This document shows, piece by piece, positions 50,301 through 58,300 of a DNA stretch of 58,498 bases. A program made the position numbers and the translations under genes. The stretch is taken from contig NZ_JNYQ01000020.1 of assembly GCF_000717245.1 (NCBI RefSeq), positions 1 through 58,498 on the forward strand. The letters run 5' to 3'. This stretch comes from Kitasatospora papulosa (GTDB taxonomy: Bacteria; Actinomycetota; Actinomycetes; Streptomycetales; Streptomycetaceae). Below the pieces are notes generated by a model. That model had not been told where the DNA came from and made no database searches. It saw only the letters and a program-made list of their open reading frames with translations. Within the stretch, counting starts at the first letter, position 1, and each line of letters begins with the position of its first letter.

Positions 50301-52199
50301 CTGACGGACACCGAGGGCAGGCCGCTGGCCACCGTCGAGTCCTACGTCACCCGCCCCGTCACCGCCGACCGGCTCACCGGGCGGGCGCGCTCCCTCTACG
50401 TCACCGGGAGCGAACCGCTGCCGGACGCCGCAGGGCGCCCCGAGCGCCGCACCTGGGCCGTGCTCGGCCCCGACGACGCGGGCCTCGGAGCCCCCGCACA
50501 CCCCGCCCTGGCCGCGATCGACGGCCCCGCGCCCGATGTCGTCGTCCTGCCGGTACGCGCCCCGCAGCACGACGCGGAGCAGCTGCCCGGGGCGGTGCGC
50601 GCCACGCTGGACGCGACCCTCGCGACCGTCCAGGAGTGGCTGGGCGACGAGCGGTGGGCCGGCTCGGTGCTGCTGGTCCTCACCGCGGGCACCCTCGCCG
50701 ACGCCGCCGTGCACGGACTCGTACGGGCCGCCCAGGCCGAGGACCCGGACCGGATCGTCCTCGTCGGCCGGACGGGGCCCGACAGCTCCGTACCCGACCG
50801 TGCCGCGCTGGCCGCCGTCCTCGACTCCGGCGAGCCCGAGGTGCTGTGGCGGGACGGCCGGGCCCACGCACCGCGTCTGACGCCCGCCGCGGAACCGGAC
50901 GCCCCGCACACCGGCCGGCCCTGGGGCACCGTCCTCGTCACCGGTGGCACCGGCGGGCTCGGCGCCCTGGTGGCCCGCCACCTCGTCACCCGGCACGGCG
51001 TCACCCGTCTCGTCCTCGCGGGCCGCCGGGGGCCCGACGCCCCCGGCGCCGCCGGACTGGCCCACGACCTCGCCGCCCTGGGCGCCCGCGCCGACCTCGT
51101 CGCCTGCGACGTCGCCGACCCGGACGCACTCGCCGCACTGCTGGCCGCCCACCCCGTCGACAGCGTCGTGCACACCGCCGGCGTACTCGACGACGGGCTG
51201 GTCCCCGCGCTCACCCCCACGCGCCTGGACACCGTGCTCCGCCCCAAGGCGGACGCCGCATGGCACCTGCACCGGCTCACCCTCGACCGGGACCTGTCCC
51301 ACTTCGTGCTGTTCTCCTCGGCCGCCGGCACCATCGACGCCGCGGGCCAGGGGAACTACGCCGCCGCCAACGTCTTCCTCGACGCCCTGGCGGCCCACCG
51401 TGCCGGGCTGAACCTCCCCGCCACCTCGCTCGCCTGGGGCCTCTGGGCCGGCAGCGGCATGGGCGCCGGCCTCGACCGGGACGACGTGCAGCGCATCGAA
51501 CGGTCCGGAATCGGCGCGCTCGACCCGGCCGAAGGGCTGGAACTGTTCGACGCCGCCGTGGAGTCCGGGCTCCCCGCCCTGGTGCCGGTCCGGCTGGACA
51601 CCGCCGCGCTGCGCCGCCGGGGCGACGACGTACCCCCCGTGCTGCGCACCCTGGCCGGTGTCACCGCCCGCGCGGCGCAGGACGACCGCGCCCGCACACT
51701 CGGCGAACGCCTGGCCGGGCTGCCGGAGGCCGACCACGCGCACACGGTGCTCGAAGCGGTCCGCACCGAGGTCGCGGGGGTACTCGGCCACGACGGCCCC
51801 GGGGCCGTCGACCCCCGGCGCGCCTTCACCGAGCTGGGCTTCGACTCGCTCGCCGCCGTCGAACTGCGCAACCGCCTCAACGCCGTCAGCGGACTGCGCC
51901 TGCCCTCCACCCTCATCTTCGACTACGCCACCCCGACGGCCCTCGCGGACCACCTGCTCGACCGGTTCGCCCCGGACGCGGGACCGGAGCCCGCCGACAC
52001 ACGGGCCGACGACGAGGTGCGGGACCTCATCGCCCGTATCCCGGTCGCGAGGATCCGCGAGGCGGGACTCCTCGACGGGCTGCTGGAACTCTCCGGGTCC
52101 GCACCCGCCGAGGCCGCGGCCGAGCCGCCCATGGACATCAAGTCCATGGGCGTGGCGGACCTGGTGCGGGCCGCCCTCAACCGCAGCACCCCCGAGTGA
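41352..52199 (+). CDS. Type I modular PKS 1: loading ACP plus modules 1 and 2
   Basis: A 3615-residue polyketide synthase. The loading ACP (residues about 20-110) has Ser71 in GLDSLAAVD. Module 1: KS (about 129-555, DTACSAS with Cys301), AT (about 667-960, GHSVG at Ser764 and HAFH at 861, malonyl type), DH (about 1033-1300, HVIAGRVLLP at His1064 and LLDAALH), KR (about 1480-1660, GGTGGLG, FSSLAA, GNYAAAN) and ACP (Ser1785). Module 2: KS (Cys2018), malonyl AT (Ser2464, HAFH 2557), DH (HAVLGSVLLP, His2764), KR (VLDDG, B type) and ACP (Ser3499). A C-terminal docking tail follows. Both modules should give an alkene. There is no ER and no KS or AT in the loading unit, matching ACP-to-ACP loading by the VinK-like protein. 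GTG start at 41352 with AAAGGTGG. Confidence 0.95.
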   Translation: MSAESGDAWMNGPGSESALARLLAEAAPTQHRRLVTDLVRAAVTEAVEAARPGTSGTLDPSVPLAEQGLDSLAAVDLHRRLTERTGLDLPVGLAYDCPTVRDLADRLLAGDGAAADATPEPAADVLADEPVAIVGIGCRFPGGIETPADLWRLLADGGEVLSDFPRDRGWDLEQLFDEDPDVPGSSYARTGGFLDTATEFDAEFFGISPRESMAMDPQQRLVLETSWLALEDAGIDPTALRRTAAGMFFGAEVQEYGPRLHDAPDGLDAHLLAGNASSVISGRVAYVLGTEGPAVTVDTACSASLVAVHLACRSLLQGESSLALAGGVAVMGGPGVFTAFSRQRGLSADGRCKAFAAAADGTGFAEGVGVLVLERLSDARRNGHRVLAVVRSSAVNQDGASNGLTAPNGTAQQRLIRRALAVAGLGPADVDVVEAHGTGTRLGDPIEATALLATYGQGRPDGAPLLLGSVKSNLGHTQAAAGVAGVIKTVLAMRHGQVPATLHVDAPTPHAAWASGSVELVTEQRPWPRTGRPRRAGVSSFGVSGTNAHVILEQPDSEDRAEDPAGVPATDPDAAHLTHGSDTGDGARVPLVFPLSARGEAALRARAADLLPLAGTTEPADLAHALATTRAALPDRAVLVAADSAELRAALTGVASGSTPAVPRAGGELGFLFTGQGSQRSGMGRELAAAHPAFADALDDVCAHFDLQLPRPLKDVLFARPGTPEAELLHRTEYAQPALFAVEVALHRLLESWGMRPDHLAGHSVGEIAAAHVAGVLTLQDATILVAARGRLMQALPEGGAMVAVRAGESDVAPLLTGRTGIAAVNGPASVVVSGDLDDVERIAGELATRGHDTKRLRVSHAFHSPLMEPMLDEFRRVAQVLDYAEPTVPVVSTVTGAPVGRELCDPEYWVEHVRARVRFHDAVRWLSDSGVRTFLEIGPDAVLTAMGPDCTDAPGTAFLPVLRRDRPESREALTAFAAAHARGVPVDWARHHAGREPRRVELPGYPFQRRRFWLDPGTAADAAGLGQAAAGHPLLAAVVAVGAEGVVLTGRLSTRTHPWLADHVIAGRVLLPGTAFVELALRAGDHVGATELEELTLGSPLVLAADEHVAVQVAVGEPDGSGRRTVTVHSRADEDAPWTRHAAGLLTDNDTDSATPAAGAEPGAWPPPDAEPLDTTEVYAGLADQGYAYGPVFQGLRAAWRHGEDVLAEVALPGDATADAARFGLHPALLDAALHAADLDAPPRGEVLLPFAWTGVRLHATGAAALRVRITRREGDTLGLRLYDTAGAPVADVEAMTSLPVPDEDVLYAVRWSSHPRPTTTAPLRTAVLDGGPHPAAPSDDALAPALDALLDAPAPDAVVYRPAGPAGADAAEARTHVLATLRLLRTWQSDERASGTRLVLVTAPGSPAHAAVRGLVRSAQAENPDRYVLVEHDGLPSEAELRQVLATGEPELSLAGGRFAVPRLAAEPAAAPRPAAEWGTVLITGGTGGLGALLAHHLVRAHGVRRLVLAGRRGHAPGLHAELTALGAEVTVAACDVGDREAVRDLLARHPVDSVVHAAGTVRDGIVESLTDDMVDEVLHAKAAGAWHLHELTLDRDLSHFVLFSSLAAVLDGAGQGNYAAANAYLDALAAHRAAHGLPATALAWSLWATGTGMGAALDTAALERVAAYGVPGLSADHSLRLFDAAIRSGSPHLVPVEIDAAAVRRRPDGPPPLLSGLVRPVTRRAAARTAPHQERGMADLPAADRERALLDLVRTEVAAVLRHDSPSAIDPGRAFTELGFDSLAAVELRNRLNTVTGLRLPATLVFDHPTSRALADHVQDALFGTSRPAGEPAPGPRPADRDDPVVIVGMGCRYPGGVRSPEDLWRLVADGVDTVGDFPADRGWDTDALYDPEPGTPGRTYTREGAFLYDAADFDPGFFGIGPREATAMDPQQRLLLEVSWEALERSAIDPAALRGSRTGVFAGVMYHDYGTWLTDVPDDLAAYLGNGSLGSVVSGRVAYALGLEGPAVTVDTACSSSLVTLHLAAQALRQGECDLALVGGVTVMSTPDTFVDFARQRGLAADGRCKSFAAAADGTGWGEGVGMLVVERLSDARRNGHRVLATVRGSAVNSDGASNGLTAPNGPSQQRVIRAALSAAGLTTADVDAVEAHGTGTTLGDPIEAQALLATYGQERPDDEPLWLGSVKSNMGHTQAAAGVAGIIKMVMAMRHGTLPRTLHVDAPSPQVDWTAGAVRLLTDERPWPAPDRPRRAGVSSFGISGTNAHVILEEFTADEPETAEPDPATVPPVLALPVSARSPEALRGQAARLRDLTGAAPADLGLALATTRTTHPHRAVVLATDGPRTAEALDTLARGHEAPGLLVTGTATDGSLAHLFSGQGAQRPGMGRDWYDAYPVYAEHFDRVAELFAKHLERPLAEVVLGDHPDILEQTAYTQAALFTTQVALHRLLESFGVRPAWLAGHSVGEFAAAHVAGVWSLQDAVTAVAARGRLMQALPAGGAMIAVQATEEEVAPLLDERCAIAAVNGPRAVVLSGDEDAVTAVAAHFATTRRLRVSHAFHSPHMEPMLEEFRQVMAALPAAEPVLPIVSTLTGVRATAAELASADYWVRHVRQTVRFADAVGTLAAQGVDTFLELGAAPVLTALGPDCLPDAEGTAFVPTARKDTAQVPGLLAALAAVHTRGTDVDWSLLYAGYTGRPTELPTYAFEHRPYWLPTATARGDAAGHGLATADHPFVSARLDLPGDGGTLLTGSISTATHPVLTQHAVLGSVLLPGAALVDLALHAGRLTGRPVLEELTLQAPLALPGDAAVHLQVAARPDGSVEIHSRPGNAPEDEGWTRHATGTLTATGTLTGTRTAPDGAWPPPGAVPLDTAGLYPRLHGEGYDYGAVFRGVRAAWRLGDTVLAELELPADARQDAARHTLHPALLDSALHATSLTDEGPGDDTPAGTIALPFAWTGVAAHGRGALAARVRVTPGEEGTRLELTDTEGRPLATVESYVTRPVTADRLTGRARSLYVTGSEPLPDAAGRPERRTWAVLGPDDAGLGAPAHPALAAIDGPAPDVVVLPVRAPQHDAEQLPGAVRATLDATLATVQEWLGDERWAGSVLLVLTAGTLADAAVHGLVRAAQAEDPDRIVLVGRTGPDSSVPDRAALAAVLDSGEPEVLWRDGRAHAPRLTPAAEPDAPHTGRPWGTVLVTGGTGGLGALVARHLVTRHGVTRLVLAGRRGPDAPGAAGLAHDLAALGARADLVACDVADPDALAALLAAHPVDSVVHTAGVLDDGLVPALTPTRLDTVLRPKADAAWHLHRLTLDRDLSHFVLFSSAAGTIDAAGQGNYAAANVFLDALAAHRAGLNLPATSLAWGLWAGSGMGAGLDRDDVQRIERSGIGALDPAEGLELFDAAVESGLPALVPVRLDTAALRRRGDDVPPVLRTLAGVTARAAQDDRARTLGERLAGLPEADHAHTVLEAVRTEVAGVLGHDGPGAVDPRRAFTELGFDSLAAVELRNRLNAVSGLRLPSTLIFDYATPTALADHLLDRFAPDAGPEPADTRADDEVRDLIARIPVARIREAGLLDGLLELSGSAPAEAAAEPPMDIKSMGVADLVRAALNRSTPE

Positions 52200-52205
52200 G
52201 CCGCC

Positions 52206-52239
52206 CCGGTGCCGGACGCCGCGCCGCGTCCGGCACCGG
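52206..52239 (+). terminator. 14-bp perfect hairpin in the PKS1-PKS2 gap
   Basis: Arms 52206-52219 (CCGGTGCCGGACGC) and 52226-52239 with a 6-nt loop, starting 7 nt after the PKS1 stop and ending 85 nt before the PKS2 start. There is no T-tract. It may attenuate, process or stabilise the polycistronic PKS message rather than end it. Confidence 0.55.
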
Positions 52240-52324
52240 CGATCCGCCTCCGGCGCACCACCACCGCGTCTCCACCTTCACCGCATCATCAGCGCCGCCG
52301 AGTCAGCAGGGAGCGACACCGACC

Positions 52325-55300
52325 GTGGACACATCTGTCGAGCAGATCGTCGAGGCGCTGCGTGAGGCCATGCTCGAGAACGAGCGGCTGCGCCGGGCCA
52401 ACGACCGGATCTCCGAAGCCGCGCACGAGCCCGTCGCAGTCGTCGCCATGAGCTGCCGCTACCCCGGCGGCGTCAGCACGCCCGAGCAGCTGTGGCAGCT
52501 GGTCGACGCCGGAGTGGACGCCGTGGGCGACTTCCCCGCGGACCGGGACTGGGACGTCGACGCCATCTACGACCCCGACCCCGACGCGCCGGGCCGCACC
52601 CATGTGCGCGAGGGCGGATTCCTCCACGACGCACCGCGTTTCGACCCGGGGTTCTTCGGCATCAGCCCGCGCGAGGCCGTCGCGATGGACCCGCAGCAGC
52701 GCCTGCTGCTGGAGACCGCCTGGGAGGCGTTCGAACGCGCCGGCATCGACCCGCACACCCTGCGCGGCAGCCGCACCGGCATCTACGCGGGTGTGATGTA
52801 CCACGACTACGGCAGCTGGCTCACGGAAGTCCCCGAAGGCGTCGAGGGATACCTCGGCAACGGCAACCTCGGCAGCGTCGCCTCCGGCCGTGTGTCCTAC
52901 ACCCTCGGCCTCGAGGGCCCGGCCGTCACGATCGACACCGCCTGCTCCTCCTCCCTGGTCGCCCTCCACCTGGCCGTGCAGGCGCTGCGCACCGGTGAGT
53001 GCGGGCTCGCCCTGGCCGGCGGGGTGACCGTCATGTCGACCCCCGACACCTTCATCGACTTCTCCCGCCAGCGCGGCCTCGCCCTGGACGGCCGCTGCAA
53101 GTCGTTCGCGGAGGGCGCGGACGGCACCGGCTGGGGCGAGGGCGTGGGGATGCTGCTCCTGGAGCGGCTGAGCGACGCCCGTCGCCACGGGCACAAGGTG
53201 CTCGCCGTCGTGCGGGGGACCGCCGTCAACCAGGACGGCGCGTCCAACGGCCTGACCGCCCCCAACGGCCCGTCCCAGCAGCGCGTCATCCGCGCCGCCC
53301 TCGCCGACGCCCGGCTCGAACCCCGCCAGGTGCACGCCGTGGAGGCACACGGCACCGGCACCCCGCTCGGCGACCCGATCGAGGCCCAGGCCCTCCTGGC
53401 CACCTACGGTCAGGACCGTGCGGAGCCGCTGTGGCTGGGGTCGGTGAAGTCCAACATCGGACACACCCAGGCCGCGGCCGGAGTCGCCGGAGTCATCAAG
53501 ATGGTCATGGCCATGCGCCACGGCCGGCTGCCCCGGACCCTGCACGCCGGACAACCCACCAGCCAGGTCGACTGGGAGGCCGGCGCCGTCGAACTCCTCG
53601 CCGAACCACGCGAGTGGCCCGCCCCCGGTGAGATCCGCCGCGCCGCCGTGTCCTCCTTCGGGATCAGCGGCACCAACGCCCACGTCATCGTCGAGGCGGC
53701 CCCCGACCCCGAGCCGCGTGAGAAGGAGCCGGTCTGGGACCGGCCGTTGCCCCTGGTGCTGTCCGCACGCGACGAGCCGGGACTCGCCGCGCAGGCCCGC
53801 CGCCTCCTTGACCACCTGGCGACCGGCGCCGACCCGGTGCCCAACGTCGCCCACACCCTGGCCACCTCCCGCGCCGCACTGGACCGGCGGGCCGTCGTCG
53901 TCGGCGCCGACGCGGCCACCGTGACCGCGGGCCTCACCGCCCTGGCCGAGAGCGACCCGGCGTCCGGTGTGGTGCGCGGCGCACCGGCGGGGGAGTCCCG
54001 CATCGCGTTCGTCTTCCCCGGACAGGGCTCCCAGTGGGCGGGCATGGCCGCCGACCTGCTGGACACCTCCGAGGTGTTCGCCGCTTCCCTGGCCGACTGC
54101 GCCGAGGCCCTCGCGCCCTTCACCGACTGGGACCTCCTCGCGACCGTGCGCGAACGCCGCCCGCTGGAACGGGTGGACGTCGTACAGCCCGCCCTGTGGG
54201 CGATCATGGTGTCGCTGGCCGAGGTGTGGCGCGCGCACGGCGTGCGTCCAGCCGCCGTCATCGGCCACTCCCAGGGCGAGATAGCCGCCGCCTGCGTGGC
54301 CGGCGCGCTCAGCCTCTCCGACGGGGCCCGCGTCGTGGCCCTGCGCAGCCGGGCGATCGCCGAGGCCCTCTCCGGCCTGGGCGGCGGCATGATGTCGGTG
54401 GCCCTGCCCGAGTCCCGGGCCCGTGAACTCGTCGCCGCCCACGACGGGCGGGTCTCCGTGGCCGCCGTCAACGGTGCCTCCTCCGTGGTGCTCTCCGGGG
54501 ACGGCGACGTCCTCGACGCCCTGCGCGCGACGATCGTCGCCGACGGCGGACGCGCCAAGCGGCTTCCGGTCGACTACGCCTCGCACTGCGCCCACGTCGA
54601 GTCGATCCGCGAACGGCTCCTCACCGACCTCGCGGACGTGCGGCCGCGCGCCGCCGACGTGCCCTTCTACTCCACCGTCACCAACGGCGTGCTGGACACC
54701 ACCACGCTGGACGCCGGGTACTGGTACACCAACCTGCGCCAGGGCGTCCTGTTCGAGCCGACCACCCGGACCCTGCTGGGCGCCGGCTACGGGGTGTTCG
54801 TGGAGTGCAGCCCGCACCCGGTCCTGCTCAACAGCATCGAGGAGACCGCCGACGCCGCCGGCACGGACGTCACCGGACTCGGCTCGCTGCGCCGCGACGA
54901 CGGAGGCGCGGACCGTCTGCTCACCTCGCTGGGCGAGGCGTTCGTGGCCGGCGTACCGGTCGACTGGTCCCCGGTGTTCGCCGGGATGCCCGTGCGGACC
55001 GCGGACCTGCCCACCTACGCCTTCCAGCGTGAGCGCTACTGGCTCGGCCGGTCCGCTGCCACCGGCGACGTCACCGCCGCGGGCCTCCGGAGCGCCGGCC
55101 ACCCGCTGCTGGGCGCGGCCGTCCCGGTCGCGGGCGGCGGCACCCTGTTCACCGGCCGGCTCTCGCTGTCCACCACACCCTGGCTGGCCGACCACGCGGT
55201 CTCCGGCACCACCCTGCTGCCCGGCACCGCGCTGGTGGAACTGGCGCTGAGCGCCGGCCACGAACTCGGCTGCGGACACGTCACCGAACTCACCCTGCAG

Positions 55301-58300
55301 GCACCGCTGCCGCTGCCGGAGCGGGGCGCCGTCCAGCTCCAGCTGCACGTGGCCGCCGCCGACGGCCAGGGGCACCGCGCGGTGACCGTCCACTCCCGCC
55401 CCGAGAGCGCCGACGAGGCAGCCTGGACCCTGAACGCCTCGGGGCTCCTCGCACCGCAGTCCGCCCGGCCCGCCTTCGACCTCGCCGCCTGGCCGCCCCC
55501 CGGCGCCGAACCGGTCCCGGTGGACGGGGCGTACGCCGAACTGGCGGTCCTCGGCTACGAGTACGGGCCGGCCTTCCAGGGACTGCGCGCGGTCTGGCGG
55601 CGCGGTGACGAGACGTACGCCGACGTCGAACTGCCCACCGAGGCCGGCGGATTCGCTCTTCACCCGGCCCTGTTCGACGCCGCCCTGCACGCCGACGGCC
55701 TCGGCGCGCAGGGCCAGGAGACGGCCCGGCTGCCCTTCGCCTGGACCGGGGTGTCGCTGTACGCGGCCGGGGCCACCGCCCTGCGGGTCCGCCTCCGCGG
55801 CGGCGACACGCTCTCCCTGGAACTGGCCGACCCCACCGGCGCTCCGGTCGCCGCCGTCGAGGCCCTGGTCTCGCGGCCGGCCGACAGCGGGGCGTCGGCC
55901 TCCCCGGTCCGCGCGGACGACCTGTACCGGCTGGACTGGCCCGTGGTGCCCGTACCGGATGCCGCGGCACCCGCGCACGCCGTACTGGCCGAGGGCGGCA
56001 CGGCCGCGCTCGCACCGCTGCCCGAGTGGGTGGTCCTGCCGGTGACCGGCGGCGACGACCCCGCGGCCTCGGTGCGCGAGGCGACCGTACAGGCCCTGAC
56101 CGCACTGCACGACTGGCTGGCGGACGACCGCACGGCCACCGCCCGGCTGCTGGTCCTCACCGCGGGCGCGGTCACCACCGGCGAGGAGGACGGCCCCCTC
56201 GACCTGCCGGGCGCCGCCGTGTGGGGCCTCGTCCGCGCCGCCCAGGGCGAACACCCCGACCGCATCGTCCTGGTGGACACCGCCCCCGGAGCGGTGGACG
56301 GCGAGGACCGGATCGCCGCCGCCGTACGCGCCGCCGCCACGAGCGGCGAACCGCAACTGGCCCTGAGGGGGGACACCGTCCGGGTGCCCCGGCTGGCCCG
56401 CGCCGTCGTCCGGGGGAGCGCCGCAGCGCTCGACCCCGACGGCACCGTGCTGATCACCGGCGGAACCGGTGTGCTCGGCGCCGTGGTCGCCCGCCACCTG
56501 GCCACCGCACACGGCGTGCGCCGCCTCGTCCTGGCCGGGCGCAGCGGCACCTCCGCGGACGACTTCGCCGATCTCGCCGAGTCGGGCGTCCAGGTCGTCG
56601 TCGCACGCTGCGACGCCGCCGAGCGCGACGAACTGGCCGCGCTCCTGGCCGAAGTGCCCGCCGCGCACCCCCTGACCGCCGTGGTGCACCTCGCGGGTGT
56701 CCTCGACGACGGGCTGGTCACCGACCAGACCCCCGAGCGGCTGGACGCCGTGCTGCGGCCCAAGGCGGACGCCGCCTGGAACCTGCACGAGCTCACCCGG
56801 GACGCGGACCTGGCAGCGTTCGTGCTGTTCTCCTCGGCGGCGGGCACCGTCGACGGAGCCGGGCAGTCCGGTTACGCCGCCGCCAACGCGTTCCTCGACG
56901 CCCTCGCCGCGCACCGGGGCTCCCTGGGGCTGCCGGCGCTCTCCCTGGCCTGGGGCTTCTGGGAGCAGCGCACCGGTATGACCGCCCACCTCACGGACGC
57001 CGACGTCGCGCGCATGACGCGTGCGGGAGTCCGGCCCCTGCCCACCGAGGAGGGACTGCGGCTGTTCGACGCCGCGCTCGCCGCCGACGAGCGGCTGCTG
57101 CTGCCCATCGGCCTCGACCTGCGGGCCTTGCGCGGCGCCGACGGGGTGCCCGCCCTGCTGCGCGGCCTGGTGCCCGCCCCCGCCCGCCGGGCCGCCGCCA
57201 CCCGGACCGTCGGGGACTCGTTCACCGACCGGCTGGCGGCCCTGGGCGCCGCCGAACGGGACGCGGAGCTGATGGAGCTGATCCGCACCCAGGTGGCCGC
57301 CGTCCTCGGCCACGGTTCCGACATGGTGCTCGACCCGCGCCGCTCCTTCCGCGAGGCGGGGTTCGACTCGTTGACCGCGGTGGAGCTGCGCAACCGTCTG
57401 GGCGGCGCCGTCGGCCTGCGGCTGCCCGCGACCCTCGTCTTCGACCACCCCGACGCCGACGCCCTGGTGCGGTACCTGAGGACGGAACTCCTCGGCGCGG
57501 ACGCCGGGGACGCCCCCGGCGCCGCGGCACCGGAGACGGCGTACGCGGCCGACGAGCCCGTGGCGATCGTCGGCATGGCCTGCCGCTACCCCGGCGGTGT
57601 CACCACCCCCGAGGAGTTCTGGCGGCTGCTGGCCGACGGCGGGAACGGCATGGGTGACTTCCCGGACGACCGGGGATGGGACCTGGACACCCTCTACGAC
57701 CCGGAGCCCGGCAAGCCCGGACACTGCAGCACCCGGTCGGGCGGATTCCTCTACGACGCCGCCGAGTTCGACCACGACTTCTTCGGCATCGGCCCGCGGG
57801 AGGCCCTCGCCATGGACCCGCAGCAACGGCTGCTGCTGGAGACCTCCTGGGAGGCCCTGGAGCGCGCCGGCATCGATCCGCACAGCGTGCGCGGCAGCCG
57901 CACCGGGGTGTTCGCCGGCGTCATGTACCACGACTACGGCAGCCGGCTGCGCGACGTCCCCGAGGCCGTCCGCGACTACCTCGGCAACGGAAGCCTCGCC
58001 AGCGTCGTCTCGGGCCGCGTCGCCTACGCCCTCGGTCTGGAGGGCCCGGCCCTCACCGTCGACACCGCGTGCTCCTCGTCCCTCGTGGCGCTGCACCTCG
58101 CCGCGCAGGCGCTGCGGCGGGGCGAGTGCACCCTGGCGATGGCCGGCGGTGTCTCCGTGATGTCGACCGTCGACACGTTCGTCGACTTCAGCAGGCAGCG
58201 CAACCTCGCCGCGGACGGCCGGGTCAAGTCCTTCGCCGACGCGGCTGACGGCACGGCCCTGTCGGAGGGCGCCGGTGTGCTGGTGTTGGAGCGGTTGTCG

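Noticed and set aside
41400..51953. Long minus-strand open frames (1803 and 1235 codons) opposite PKS1
   Set aside because: Same GC-driven shadow effect, with repetitive Gly/Ala/Val composition and no recognisable domains.
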